In this document: positions 45,081 through 57,325 of the stretch, piece by piece
Position numbering within the stretch: the first letter of the stretch is position 1
Layout of the letters: every line of letters starts with the position of its first letter
NCBI RefSeq assembly: GCF_002865645.1
Contig: NW_020194558.1
Span: forward strand, 2,074,014-2,138,013
Direction of reading: 5' to 3'
DNA from: Hyaloscypha bicolor E
Taxonomy: Eukaryota; Ascomycota; Leotiomycetes; Helotiales; Hyaloscyphaceae
Length of the DNA stretch: 64,000 bases
Notes under the pieces: model-generated
Database searches by the model: none
What the model was told of the DNA's origin: nothing
What the model saw: the letters and a program-made list of their open reading frames with translations, nothing else
Translations under genes and position numbers: made by a program

Positions 45081-46314
45081 TCAACGTTTTGGAGGCTCGT
45101 TGGTCATATTTGGATAGAAATGGTCCCTTGCCTCTTCTGCTAGGTGTCGTGGAGCCATCACAGAGTAAATCGATTCGTCACTCTCCAACCAGAAATCGTG
45201 AATGACTCCTCGCTTCTCACCACTGCCACTCACTGGCACTTTGCCGGCAATGATTCTTTCAAAGAGCGCCCGCACCTCAATGATCATATTCTCTGCGTCT
45301 CCTTCGTATGTGAGATGTCCGCAGCCGATTTCGACTCTTGGAGGGGATTCGTGGCGGAGGCCATGCTGGCGTCTGAGTTCCATATTTTGATGCATAACAA
45401 ACGAGAGGAGCATGTCGAGGGAAGACATGTATTGAATCCAGTTACCTCCTTCCTCCGGGAAAATGATGGCAGCTTGAGTCGCTGGAAGCCCTGGTACTTG
45501 ACCTGCATCGTCTGGGAGCTCAGGGATTCGCTTGCTGCGTTTCCGTTCATAGAAGGTGTCACCCACATACAGATGATGTTCGTCAAGGTCGTACCATGCC
45601 AAGGAATCTGGGGTATGGCCCGGCACGTGCAAGAACTGAATCCGAAAAGGGATGCCAGAGAGGCAGAAGAAATCCACTGGATATCGGGGCAGTCAGCATT
45701 CTCCTTTTCCACAGTGTCTCAAGAATAGGATTGAGCAAAATAAGTAAAGCAAAACTCTTTTGGGATGTTTTGGGAGTGAATGAGATGAGGAGGGAGTATT
45801 TCAGAAATCGAGAACAAAGGACTTAAGGAACGCCGTTGCCCTTACTGTGGCGTGCCCAATGAGCTACTTCATATTTCGGTGTGGAGACCTCGACATATTT
45901 GCAGAGCGAATGCTTGTCTAGATCTTTCAGAACGAACGACCTATCGAAGTCCGAAGCAATAATTATTGGATCTGCTGAAAGAAAGTTGGGGATGCCAAGG
46001 ATATGGTCATAGTGGCAATGGCTACAAATAATAACGTATTTCTTTCTGCCATGAGGGTTGAGACATCGATCTTTGTTCTCGGAGACAGGAGAAGTTTCCA
46101 GGTATTGACGTAGAGATGTAAGGGAAGGTATTTTTGATCGAGGACTATTACATCCTGTATCGGTCAAGAGGAGGTACTGCTCATATATTTTGATGTAGAT
46201 GTACGGTTGCTCCCCATAGCCATCATCTTCGATGACGAGGAAGGTTGACTTATTCACACGGCGACTGATGAAGCTTGTGCTTGGAGAAGAGTCACGTTCA
46301 TCGATTGAGGCCAT
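45081..46314 (-). CDS. Metallo-beta-lactamase-fold hydrolase
   Basis: Two exons, 46314-45846 and 45676-45081, with a 169-nt intron (A/GTAAGG to ATCCAG); 354 aa. The zinc motif HCHYDH is at residues 99-104 (H99, H101, D103, H104). Later ligands are VPGHTPDSLAWYD and the Asp in LYVGDTFYERK; a final His is likely in IGCGHLTYEG. This is the glyoxalase-II/lactonase-like part of the superfamily. There is no signal peptide. Substrate unknown. It is convergent with the membrane-protein pseudogene, and their ends are only about 10 nt apart. The splice restores HWARHMDFF...FRIQFLHVPGHT. Confidence 0.85.
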
Positions 46315-48373
46315 ATGGTCTGACTGCAACTCAACGCAGTCTGAAACGCCGAGTTGATCCTGGACTCAATCATCAGCAAACTTTCATAACCTGACCACAC
46401 TACACCTTCCTGCGCTGATACCGAAACATCAAACCACAAAAGAAGCTAATCAGTGCTTATCAAGACAAACAAAGGACGCTTCTACCACGGCAATGAGGGC
46501 CTTATCACCAAACGGACCAGCCGTTGCAGGATGTAAGATTAGAACAAGGCGACTGGCCTTCGGAGGACAAAGAACATGGTCACTACTCACAGAAGGTATC
46601 ACGGGAACCTGTAAGGAACCTGATTCGCGATCCTGGCCGTGGGTGTCGTGGCCTCGGCAGCAGAAGCGGGGGTCCAGGTGAATGGAAGCCAGGCTTCTCG
46701 GGGTCAGTCCAACTCAGAATCAAATAACTCTATCCCAATGAGGTCGCCTGCGGCCTTACAGTTGTTGGGTTAGGAGTCGAAGGAATGTTGTCTGCTTTGT
46801 TAGTTGTCAAGGACAATTTGGTGTTCTCGATGTATGAAGGAGTTTTAAGACTCGAGGTGCTAAGGACGGCGAGCTCGAACTCGATTGGCTCGGCTACCGG
46901 AAACTTTCCGAAAACGCGTCTGGAGTTCCTCCCATCTTTCATGATCTTCAACCAAACCAGCCTCATCATTCCCAGAACGGAATGTTCAAATCGAAACAAA
47001 GCACGCGCGTTCAGAGCGACCGAGATCGGACTGGACTGTGGACCGCCTACGGACCGCATCTCGGCCAGACCACCCAAAGAGAGGATCTGTCGCGTGGGTC
47101 TTCTGGGTGTATGCTTGGCATTTGCATTATTCTCTCGATCTTCGAAACACGCGATGTGCCATGTGCGACAACCATCTCCTAGGCCACTCCTAGCCCTGTT
47201 GGGCACACATGATGCCATCACGGAACCTCTGCATGCTACCCTTCCTTCATCTAACCCCTCCGGCTTCCTGTTTTAGGCGTAGAACCCCAGAGATACCACA
47301 AAATTCTGCGACGATTCCTCCACACTTCGCGAATAGCCAGCCCTTATGATGGCAGTAATGCCTCCTGTGCGGTTCTCCACGTTCGGGATTGCGCCCCGTC
47401 GCATCTAGATGCCTCTCCTCGGTCGGTCCTTGTCCCCTTTGGCGCTGGAACATCTATCTTCGTTCAATGCGAAGACTGCTATGTCTGTCGGTCGCGAGAG
47501 TCTGTAGTGTAACCGCTTTGCTGTGCCCTACTCTATTCTGAGGTGTGGCTGTCGCGCCTATTGTTCAGCGGCGTCAAGCCTACGCGCCATAGATCAGGTT
47601 CTCGACCAACCGTTAGATCGTGGAAGCTTTGACTGGAACCCGGATTATCGCTGGAGCGGGCATCTGCATCTCATCTTTCTGGAACCTGCAGGCTTTGACT
47701 GGCTCCGGTTTGAAGTAGATCCAGGCTGTCAGATTTTGGTAGTGCGGCCCTTGGCGACCCTAGGCGACCCCACGAAAAGGCGAAACTCCGAAATCTCGCT
47801 ACCCCTTGATCGATAGGACGGCATTCGTCTTTATCGCAATCATCAGTGATGAGTCGACAACCACCAGAAGCCTGGGGAGCCACTCTCGGGGTCTGAGTCT
47901 GCGCTTCTTTGTTTCAATGTCTCATAGACCGAGAACGTTTGCTTCTCTACCCTTCATGATCTTTCGCTCTTTCATCCTTGCTGTTCCGCAACCTTAATAA
48001 CCCCATTCACCGCCTAAATATTGTCTTCATTGTCAGTCTTTGATATGCTCATCAGCTTTGCGTCTTCCTATTGAATCATGGACTATACACATTGTGAACA
48101 GTGACAATGCCCATTGTCCTCAATGAAATTTATTGTTCATACTTACTTCTTTATTGTACACGCTGGACGTCGCGTACTTATTTAATAACACGGAAGTCGA
48201 TCTTCTTTTCTATTCCTTCATTTTCACGAACCTCAATCTTACACTACAACCTACTTCGCATCTTTTCAGCAAAGATCTCACAACCTAGAATCAATTCGTC
48301 GACTCGAACAACTTGACCTCGCCAGCGAGCCAATACTGATCGTTGCACCCTCCGAACCTGCACAAAAAACAAC
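46315..48373. other. Two-kilobase gene-poor region
   Basis: Opposed open frames of 163 codons at 46730-47276 exist on both strands, but neither shows a domain or codon pattern that convinces. A TATTTAATAA box lies at 48178-48187, about 190 nt before the next gene. Otherwise nothing is seen. Confidence 0.4.
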
Positions 48374-49612
48374 ATGAAGTCCACTTTCTCTCCGCGCGGA
48401 GGCCTCGCAGCCATCTGGCTGCTGGCATTCTCTTCGACAATCAATGCCCATAGCTGGGTGGAAGAAGTTCGACTGGTCGCATCAAATGGCAGCTTCGTTA
48501 GTCCCATCGGATACCCACGAGCGTTCGTTGGGAGAAGCGATCCTGGATTCAGCGACTTTTCTAATGAAAACAAGTTTGGGGGCGATCTCAGCGGCCCTAT
48601 GTGCCAAAGCAAACAAACCTTGGGAAGTGAATCTACAAAATATCCGGCGCTGGTTGCTGCACCCAAAGATCAAGTCGCCCTGCGCTACTTGGAAAATGGG
48701 CACACTACCTTGTTCACAACACAAAAGGGAAAGCCCTTGGGAAGGGGGACTGTGTTCATCTACGGCACGACGAAGCCTTCCACTGATGATACCTATCTCA
48801 ATGTCCACAGGCAATGGAATACCGCGGGCACTGGAGGCAATGGACGGGGAAAGTTGCTCGCTACACGCCCCTTCGATGACGGAAAATGCTTCCAAGCCAA
48901 TACTTCTCCTGTCGCCGAACAACGTGCTCAAGCACTCGGCCTTCCCCTTCCGCCAACGACAGAGATTTCTTGCCAAGCCGACTTCCAAATCCCCGCTGAT
49001 GCCCCTACCACAGGACTATACACGGTATATTGGGTTTGGGAATGGCCGTTTCTGTACAGCAATGGTGCAATCCAGACCAACGAGAGCTACACCTCCTGCA
49101 TAGATATTTCTATGACCTCAAATCCTGTGCCTGCTGCTGGTCCATTCGACACAAATCAGGTCACTGGCTTGGGTGCCAATGCCGCTGCTATCCCAGCCTA
49201 CATGACCACTCAATTTAGCGTGGACCCAACAGCACTTCCTCAAGTTGCTCCCGACAACCCCAACCCAGCTCCGGTCCCAGCAGGTGTAAACGCTCCAGCC
49301 CAACCTGCAGCACCAACACCAGCAGCAGCGTCTCCAGCAGCACCTCCAGCACCAGCAGCAGCATCAAACTCTGCGAACGCAAACCAAGGTGGAGCCAAGC
49401 TAGTCACCGTGACCGTCACAGAGCAATCCCTCACAACCGTCACCGTCACCCAAATGGGCCCCATCGTCACCGCCTCAATCCAGAACGCGCCTGCCGCCCC
49501 GCCCTCCAAACCCTCATCCGTGTCTATCTTGACCGGCAAGCCTGTCGTCACCCCGTTCCTCGCGCCCCCGAAGAGAGCTGTCGCTGTGCGCGGTCGATCT
49601 GTCATAGTCTAA
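48374..49612 (+). CDS. Secreted LPMO-like (DUF7492-type) protein
   Basis: Intronless, 412 aa. A signal peptide of about 25 residues ends ...STINA, so the mature protein would begin with His26 (HSWVEEVRLV). An N-terminal histidine after signal cleavage is the first ligand of the copper histidine brace in lytic polysaccharide monooxygenases; a second candidate His lies in LENGHTTLF. The globular part (26-275) has SPIGYPRAFVGRSDPGFSDF, PMCQSKQT, GLYTVYWVWEWPF and SCIDISM. After that comes a Pro/Ala-rich, mucin-like linker and a Thr/Val-rich segment. No GPI signal is evident. The family label is from memory. Whether it binds copper or is active is unknown. Confidence 0.75.
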   Translation: MKSTFSPRGGLAAIWLLAFSSTINAHSWVEEVRLVASNGSFVSPIGYPRAFVGRSDPGFSDFSNENKFGGDLSGPMCQSKQTLGSESTKYPALVAAPKDQVALRYLENGHTTLFTTQKGKPLGRGTVFIYGTTKPSTDDTYLNVHRQWNTAGTGGNGRGKLLATRPFDDGKCFQANTSPVAEQRAQALGLPLPPTTEISCQADFQIPADAPTTGLYTVYWVWEWPFLYSNGAIQTNESYTSCIDISMTSNPVPAAGPFDTNQVTGLGANAAAIPAYMTTQFSVDPTALPQVAPDNPNPAPVPAGVNAPAQPAAPTPAAASPAAPPAPAAASNSANANQGGAKLVTVTVTEQSLTTVTVTQMGPIVTASIQNAPAAPPSKPSSVSILTGKPVVTPFLAPPKRAVAVRGRSVIV

Positions 49613-50693
49613 ACTCTAGATCACGAATAGGGAAAATGGCAAGGGAAAGGATGGAGCGGTATATAGGTTGATTTGATGGCAGCATAACGTCGGCGTTTTC
49701 ATTCACATAGACATTGGCATGGGAAAGGTGCATTTAACAGGCGTTTAGGATGATGGGTTGCATCGATGGGATTCTTGTACATAGCCTTTGATGCCTTGGT
49801 ACCCAGCCATTTAGTCTCCTTGATGGAGTAGGCATTACCTTAGGGTGTGGAAATACGGAATGCGAAAATATGAAAAATATACTAGATGGTAACCCCTCCC
49901 CCCGCCCCCAAAAAAGTGTGCAGTGAATGATAAGTGACTTGTGAACAACCTTTTTCAAAATTGGACGAAAAAATGTTAAGGGACAGTGAATGATGTGAGG
50001 ATGAGCCCTCGAAGAATTTAAGTGATGGATGGACTTGTGTCCTTGGCGTTATTTCATGCGATGAACCTGCGGAGCTAGTTTGGGAATTCAGACGGTAGGA
50101 TGTTAATCATTTTCCTTCCTGTGATTCGAGGTCGTTTGAGGGTGGAACATGTGACTTCTTTTCACGTGGATACTTCGAGGCGCTTTCAGAGTCAAGGTTC
50201 CTTGTTCCTTGTCCCTGACTCCCTGCGTGCAAAGAGCAAATACAGACAAGAACAATCACCGAAGTGCTGAACAGAAACTTGGTGTGAATCGTAACTCACT
50301 CATTCACTCACAACTCCATCCCAGTCCTCACCACACGCCTCACACAGCAATGATTCAATGGAGAGACAAGATCCTTTCTACCGGTATGAAAATGGTTGTA
50401 TTCTCTACAGTAATTTGCTTTGGTCAAGCTTGCGAAGTTCATACCTGGTGCTGATCCGTGGTGGTAGTAATCTTACGTTCGTTTCACCCGTTTGATCGCT
50501 CGGGAACGTCTCCAATTTTGCTTTTTTTCATGCCATGCCATGCCTCGTGTATGAACACCTTGGTTTTTCTCTCGTAACTTTCCACTTCGTAGCTCACCCG
50601 TTCTCAACCCCTCTTGCCCTCTTTGCCTTGTTTGGGCGCAGCGCACAATCTAAACCAAAGCAGGCGGAAGGAGGAGGTAAGAGAGGAGCAGAT
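49613..50693. other. Intergenic region
   Basis: About 1.1 kb between the 3' ends of the LPMO-like gene and the cyclophilin gene. AT-rich with a poly-C/poly-A tract near 49898-49914. No gene recognised. Confidence 0.5.
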
Positions 50694-51510
50694 TCACATC
50701 TCCCCACACATGCTAATAACGACATCCAAATTCGGCGTATCTTTGCCCCTATACCCGGTCTTCGTATTCTCCATCTTCTTGACGACATCCATGCCGTCTA
50801 CTACCTTGCCAAAAACCACATGTTTTCCATCGAGGAAAGGGGTAGGCACGGTAGTGATGAAGAACTGCGACCCGTTGCCGTTCGGACCCGCGTTGGCCAT
50901 GGATAGCAGGCCCGGGATGTCGTGCTTGAGGGTGAAGTTCTCGTCTGCGAAGGTCTTGGTGCCGTAGATGCTGGTGCTGCCCGTGCCGTCGCCGTTGAGG
51001 AAGTCGCCGCCTTGGCACATGAAATCTTTGATCTGTTTCGACGAAACGTCGTTAACCACCCTTTCTGTATTTTGAAGAAGGGGAGGAGAAGGGGAAGGGG
51101 AGGCGACGTACGATCCGGTGGAATTTACTCCCTTTATAACCCTGCGGCCGTCCTAGATGGTTCTTCGTCTCCCCAGTACAGAACTGACGGAAGTTCTCTG
51201 CGGTCTTGGGGACGACATCGGCGAAGAGCTCGAATTTTATGCGGCCTAGGGGCTCTCCTGTTCTCTTCCATCAGCAATCGAGTTCAGAAAGAAGTTTATA
51301 TCACGTGATGTCTCCCAAAATGGACAGCGGAAGAAATCGAGAGAGGCGGGGGAGGAGGGGGGGAGGGGCAATAACAGCAAGGGGCTCACCAACCTCCTAA
51401 TGTGATATCAAAGAACACCCTGTATATCCATCAATATGATTGATCTCGTGACTGAGGGGTTGAGACGCTCACACCGGATTTCCTGATGCAGGGAGCTGCG
51501 TGGGAGGCAT
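50694..51510 (-). CDS. Peptidyl-prolyl isomerase, cyclophilin H
   Basis: Four exons: 51510-51473, 51419-51394 (26 nt), 51257-51112 and 51032-50694; 182 aa. The N-terminus [41 protein letters not shown] closely resembles the snRNP-associated cyclophilin H. Active-site residues are seen in [27 protein letters not shown] and [15 protein letters not shown]. The protein speeds proline isomerisation; in animals the H type binds the U4/U6-60K/90K proteins in the tri-snRNP. A general cytosolic CypA is the alternative. Each junction restores family sequence. Confidence 0.92.
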
Positions 51511-53770
51511 CTTTTGCTGGTAAGGATCCCGTTCGGGAAATCTATGCAAGGCGCGGAAGAGAAAAGATCCGCGAGCGTCCAGTGCGGCTCTAGTCCTTCT
51601 ATTCCAATTAAGCTGTTCTTACAAATATCAAGCTAGCAGGAGGATAGAGTAGCTGCCGGACGGGTACGGCAAGCCGAGGAACTGGATGCGTGGGGAGTGA
51701 TGACGCCGTTGACAAAGTCCGGTGTCGAATGGGGAGCGAGTTTGGCGTCGGAGTTTGGAATCAGAGGTCGCGAGACGGCAGACGCCGTGCTTGTGATCGC
51801 TTTTCCCACTCGGGCAGACGATAGGCGCTGGCTGGTGATCGACGGCAAGGCTGGGGTTGGGGTTGGATTAGGAAGAGTTCATCCTTCGCATGCCCGTTCA
51901 CAGAAGGGAAGACAGACAAGGGGAGGAGGAAAGCTTGATTTGAAATGGCTGCGCCAACCACCTGCCCAGTGCTTCCACCTACTCAGTTGAGTTTCGGAGC
52001 AGTTCGATGGCAAATTTTATTACGAATGGGTGCGTGCTGCAAGCGAACACGGATAGGTATTCCCGGAGATTTGCGCAGAGGTAATTTATCTATCTGCACA
52101 AGTGTAAGTCATACTTAAAGTGCTGGGGCAGGGAGGCTTGTTTCTGTGTCAGGTGTATTAATAGAGTTGCATGAATGTGCGGCCAGATAATTCGGTCCTA
52201 GACGCGAGGCACGGCCGTTCATGAAGATTGAAGGCGCATCAGCAACGTATATGAAGAGCAGGTATGAGGCTTACTTCTTCTTCCATGCGAGAGTGCTCGT
52301 GTGGCTGGACCAGTGAGGGTATTCGAAGGTTAATAACGGAGGCATGATCCGTGCATTCTATCCACGGCGTGAATGCACCAGTCCCTGCAGCAGAACTCTC
52401 ACATCGGCGCTTCTTGTGAGCACCAAGGATGGAGCTCGAGCTGTGGTTCTCTGTGATACTGACTGTATGCTTCCTTTTGGTCAGACAGAGGAGAGACACA
52501 AACATGGGGAGCGCGTAGCATTTCCGAGACCTGTGAATCAAGAATTAGACTGGTGAAAAATGTAGAACTGCAGTACAGGATGATCCAGTCAACACGGAAT
52601 GACTGAATTTCGATTCTTAGAAGCTGTCATTGATCGATAGGAATTCGATAAGCGTCAGCACATTTTTGATGTCACGGACTCCCGGTCGACTTCTCCGGTC
52701 TCCAACCGGCCATACACTCGCTGATGAACTCATTCTCATTCCGCTGCGGGAATTCTAGATCGTTTTGTGGCTGACGAACGCTGTGCTGCTCTGCGACTGG
52801 CCGCCACTGCACCCAGTGGCGATCCAACTTGTTCCAGGACTCCAGGTGCCAGGCGGCGGGCGGCCTGTCCTCGTTTGCTGCTGAATGCCGTCTCTGCATG
52901 ATCCCAAACTTTCGAGAGCACTTCAGCCAGACCTGGCCTGACCAGACAAGACCTGTGTTCCCATCAGCCCACCCTCACCAGCGGAACACGTCGTCGTCGT
53001 CGTCGTCGTCGTGTCTATATCAAAAAGCTGTCATACGACGCCGTTTGTATCTCTGGGCATAGAAAGTTTGTTGTTTTGTTCTGGCGGCGAAGTGGAAAAC
53101 GAGCCCGGAATACATTTGCGGCAATCTGCGTGGCTTGTTGTGAATGCTCATGCGCAGAAATACAAATCAAAACCCAAATCTTAGTCTTGGGGCTGCCTCG
53201 CTGCCTTGCCTTGCCTTGACTCGACTCGTTTGAAGATCCAGGGCCATTCCCTCGATATCCCCCGCCCCCCCTCCCCCCCCCAAGCAGTCAAAGTTCGCCA
53301 AAGGCCCGCCCGCCCCCGTCAAACCTCGTTTCGCTAGCCTCCGCCAGATTTCACGGCAACCAACTGCAAACTGCTTACCCTTCCTACCCTCGCCCTCACC
53401 CTCGCCCTTGACCCTCCAAGCTTCTCGCAACGGCCTCCTCTTTCTCCCACTCCCACTTCCACGCACCTTCCTCGCTGCCGGACTTTGCGAAGAGGCTCTG
53501 ATTCACCACGGATCGGTCTGTTGTCCACAGGTAATTATTCCGGCTCAATCGCAGTCGAATGTGTCCGTCAATCTCCACCACGACTTTTCCACTTCGTTCC
53601 ACCAGGGCGAGGCGAGGCCGCTTGGAGCAGATTGATTGAGTCCGGTCACCAACCCACCGTACCCGAATCAATACGGCCCACAGAAGAGACCCGAAAGCGA
53701 GTCCTAGACTCGGCCATCGTCTGTATTATCCAACACCGCAAAACCGCAAGACAGTTGCCGACAGGCAAAG
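51511..53770. other. Intergenic region with a CGT repeat
   Basis: About 2.3 kb without a recognised gene. It includes a (CGT)8 repeat at 52989-53012 and a C-rich tract at 53256-53282. The right part is CT-rich and is probably the promoter and leader of the RING gene. Confidence 0.45.
52989..53012 (+). repeat. (CGT)8 microsatellite
   Basis: Eight perfect CGT units, flanked by ACA on the left and GTC on the right so that the whole is partly self-complementary. It lies outside any gene called here. Confidence 0.9.
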
Positions 53771-55324
53771 ATGGCTGTCAACCAAATTATGGTCGAGGTG
53801 TTTCACGTACTGGAGCGAGACTCCCAAAAGCGAGGCCTCGACGGAACGCAGACGAGCACCATACTCCCTAACGCAACTCCAACATTTCCTCTTGCGCAGA
53901 GTGGTGTGTCAACGATAATAGATGCCATATCGTCAGTACCACCGTCTCCGACAACAATGTCATCACCTACAAGTAGTCCTGGTACCACCGGACCCACATC
54001 GTCTCCACTCCTGTTCTTCGTTGCATTGGGCTTCGGCGTTGTGTTTACGAATCTATGGTCAGTACTTATCATTCATAGTAGTCCGTGAGCAATCATGGAT
54101 CTAACAGTCACCCACAGGATTATCGTTGGAGTGAAGTATTGTTTCCGATACAATGCTCGCAACCGTGCGATACGAAATGGCGAGGAGGTCGACCCGATCA
54201 ACCTTGAGAACATGCCGACACGACCGCATCGGCGAAGAAGGGAGAAGAAGTTGATGACGATGGATGAGGTTAATGAGCGGTTCCCATTGACGAAGTACAA
54301 GAATTGGGTTGCATCGCGTGCGAGAGAAGGCCTTCCGACTTCTGGAGGTGTTACGGCTCCCCCGAGTCGGGCTGGGAGTATACGAGATGTTGACGCCGCC
54401 ATGGCATCGTCTCCAACTGGAACGAAGCATTCTGTCAACACAGCCAATACTAGGCCAGGAACTGTAGCTTCGGAGGCTGCAGCCATTACGATTTCACCTG
54501 CTACGAATGCTTTAGGCGGAGATTTCAATGATGCAGCTGTTACTGAGAAAGGAATTTCGTCGCCGACTCTTGAAGAGCACAATCGATTGGAAGAGGTTCA
54601 AACGACTGCCAGTACTGTCGACAAGCGTCGAACAATTGCCAGCGAGAACGATCAATCCGATGATGAGGACGATCACATTCATACCGCTGTTCCACCAGAG
54701 CTTCTTACCAATCCAGGAGACTCGTGTGCCATCTGCATCGATACCTTGGAGGAAAATGATGATATCAGAGGATTGACTTGCGGTCATGCATTCCATGCTG
54801 GGTGTTTAGACCCATGGTTAACCAGTCGTCGTGCTTGCTGCCCACTCTGTAAAGCTGACTACTATGTTCCCAAGCCACGTCTTGATGGCGAAGCCGCTGC
54901 CACTGATGCTGATCGATCTGGACGACGAAGATCCCGGGCGAATATGCCCCAATCACCAGCATCTGCCTGGACTGGAATCCGGGGTAGCCCTCGCCTTGTA
55001 CTATCTGGGCGATTCAGTGGTTCGGCAATGTATCCTGGGGATCAATACGGCTATGATGGACGACGTGCGCGGAGAGCTCGCCGACAAGCAGCAGCAGCGG
55101 GGGCCAGCGGAGCCGCACAAGGGAATCCTGCAACAACAGCCAACGCCGGAGCCGCTGCACAAAGAAGATGGGTACCTAGGATATCAAACCCCTTCAGCAA
55201 TCTGAGCAGACCTGCCATGCCATCTCTCCATCTCCCTGGCCGCGGTCGCCCTCCCCAGGAGACGCCAGCAGTGGGAGATGCAAGCACCACCCCTTCCCAG
55301 CTCGAAGCTGGCGTTGTCCGATGA
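53771..55324 (+). CDS. Membrane-anchored RING-H2 ubiquitin ligase
   Basis: Two exons, 53771-54057 and 54118-55324; 497 aa. After a Ser/Thr/Pro-rich N-terminus, one membrane span covers about residues 78-102 (LLFFVALGFGVVFTNLWIIVGV), followed by a basic stretch RPHRRRREKK. The RING-H2 finger reads CAICIDTLEENDDIRGLTCGHAFHAGCLDPWLTSRRACCPLCK. Tail: Arg/Ala/Gly-rich. This layout (ectodomain, one span, cytosolic RING-H2) is that of membrane E3 ligases of the endosome/Golgi type. Substrate unknown. The ATG at 53771 is in good context and follows a long CT-rich leader. Confidence 0.88.
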
Positions 55325-56221
55325 CCAACTATGTCTCGATGAAATCTCCCTTCTTTCAACAATACCCTCGGCTGCTAGACGGTTGCACAAGTATCTCTTT
55401 GGCGCTTGCACCTCGATACCCCCCCTCGTCACCCTTGTCTCGGCCACAACTCACTCCACGAATGTACATCCAGTTCTTGCACACCCGTCGTCAGTGTACA
55501 TACACTCCATGTATATCTCGCCCCACACCACCCACCTGTCCCTCTAGCGATCTCCTTTCCGTCATCTTGATTTTTCGGCAGCGACTGGCTGTCTACGTGT
55601 GTACCTGGCGCCCGGGGTCTATGTTTGCTTCTGGCAATGAGCGAAGCGAAGCTGCGAATATACCTCCATGTTACGAGGCAAGGAGGAGAACGAACGAAGA
55701 GCAATGAGCAGCAATGAAGAAGAAATGGCGATGCATGAATGAAGGAGGCAGCGATATGCATATGTGTATATGCAAGGTCATTGCAGAAGTGGAGCATACC
55801 AGATCAGATTAGCAGGGAAATGAAACACGTTATGCTGATATGGAGGGAGGAATTGCGATCTGCTGGCGAGCATAGGCACTGAATGGCTTAATTTAAGATA
55901 ATCACTGTGCATCTGTGCCTCACGTATTTGTATCTGACTTGAAGCGAAGTGAAGTGTGTTTTTGTTTGGTGTCTAATTGGGGGGTTTCTGGTGGCTTTCT
56001 CAAACTTCCTTGCAAGTCAAGAGAATGAAGCTGCTAGAGACGATCTGCTGGAGAAGGTAGGTGCCCTCTGCCAGAGATGTGTATGCTAGCGAGCGTCTCC
56101 TTGGGAATATGCCAAATGCCCAATTCTGATCCTCCTTGCTGTGTAGCACAGCAAATCAGAGCCAGATTCACCGTCAAAGCTGAAGCTCTCATGATCATCT
56201 TCACTCCCTTCCTCCCACACA
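55325..56221. other. Convergent intergenic region
   Basis: Between the 3' ends of the RING and GPALPP genes. Short frames only; no gene seen. Confidence 0.5.
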
Positions 56222-57325
56222 TCACAAAAAGCTCCCCTTCTGAAACCGACTCCCGAAATCCTTCGCCTTAGCCAACATCTCCCTCTTCTCGCCATGTCCC
56301 ATCCGCCCTCCAAGCGCCATATCCTTCTCCCGATCAAAGCCCCTCTTACTCGGATCATCCTCCTCTTCCTTCGTCCCATCGTTCTCCTTCCTCTCCCTCC
56401 TCTCCTCATACAAACTCTTCCCCCTCATCTTCTCATTATACTCCCTAATCCTCCTACTCGTCGCCTCATCCTCCCTACTCTCCCCCTCTGGTCTCTCCTT
56501 CTTCGTCCTCGAACTCGTCGCCACTTCTGCTCTTCCAAGCACCTCATCAGCCAGTCTTTGTCGCTTCTGCTCAGGAGTCTCGGTCCATATCGCACTTATA
56601 CCCGACTTCTCAGTAGGTGCCTTGGCCCCTTTCCCGCTTTGGAATTTCCGATTCTTCAACTTTGTGGGGTCGACGCGCGAGGTCCAGTCTGAGTCTGTAG
56701 GGGGCACGAGCATCCATTCTGCGCGCTGGGGTTTTGCGGAGGCGGTAGTGGCGGCGGCTTCGAGACGCTCTTGTTGCTGGGTCGCGAAGAGGGAGGCTTC
56801 TGCTGCGGAGCCTGCGGGTGGAGGGAGTGAGGGGCCGTAATCATCATCTGAGTCTGAGTCTGAGTTTGAGTTTGAGTCTGGTGGGTTTGGAGGGCGTTCG
56901 GTGAGGGGTGCTGGTGGTGGGGCGGGACCGAGGATGCGTTTTGGGGCTGGTGATGGCTTGGAGGTTGGCTTTGGAGGGCCGGAAGTGGGTTGGAGAAAAG
57001 GTCCATAATCGTCTTCTGAGCTTGCCTCAATGTCTAGCTCTTCGGGGTTCTTGGCTTGTGATGGTGGGGTTGGCCCTAAGACGCGTTTTGGAGGACTGGC
57101 AGGTCTCGTAAACTTCGTAGCCGGAACTGAAGGTCCATAGTCGCTTTTGGAGCTGTCGTCAACGTCCAGCTCATCTGGGTTCTTGCTTGGTGGGAGTGTC
57201 GGTCCTAGAGTTCGTGGAGCCGTAGCAGCTTGGACCTTATGAGGAGGAGAATTGGGGTGCTCATCGTCGTCAATTGAGCGTTTGCGCTTCACCAGATGAG
57301 GTGGTAGTTCGGGGCCTACAGGCAT
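56222..57325 (-). CDS. GPALPP-motif protein (DUF3752)
   Basis: Intronless, 367 aa. It has repeated GP-x-LPP/GP-x-PP motifs (GPELPP, GPTLPP, GPTPP, GPAPPP, GPSLPPP), each linked to acidic DDYGP units. These are followed by the conserved C-terminal DUF3752 region: RAEWMLVPPTDSDWTSRVDPTKLKNRKFQSGKGA, then FDREKDMALGGRMGHGEKREMLAKAKDFGSRFQKGSFL. The protein is highly charged and probably nuclear; some homologues associate with RNA-processing factors, though function is poorly known. It is divergent from VPS8. Confidence 0.9.
   Translation of the reverse strand: MPVGPELPPHLVKRKRSIDDDEHPNSPPHKVQAATAPRTLGPTLPPSKNPDELDVDDSSKSDYGPSVPATKFTRPASPPKRVLGPTPPSQAKNPEELDIEASSEDDYGPFLQPTSGPPKPTSKPSPAPKRILGPAPPPAPLTERPPNPPDSNSNSDSDSDDDYGPSLPPPAGSAAEASLFATQQQERLEAAATTASAKPQRAEWMLVPPTDSDWTSRVDPTKLKNRKFQSGKGAKAPTEKSGISAIWTETPEQKRQRLADEVLGRAEVATSSRTKKERPEGESREDEATSRRIREYNEKMRGKSLYEERRERKENDGTKEEEDDPSKRGFDREKDMALGGRMGHGEKREMLAKAKDFGSRFQKGSFL

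Noticed and set aside
46730..47276. Two 163-codon frames on opposite strands
   Set aside because: Mutually antisense, no splice continuation, no recognisable protein pattern.
56294..56692. 132-codon plus-strand Leu/Pro/Arg-rich frame
   Set aside because: Antisense shadow of the charged GPALPP protein.
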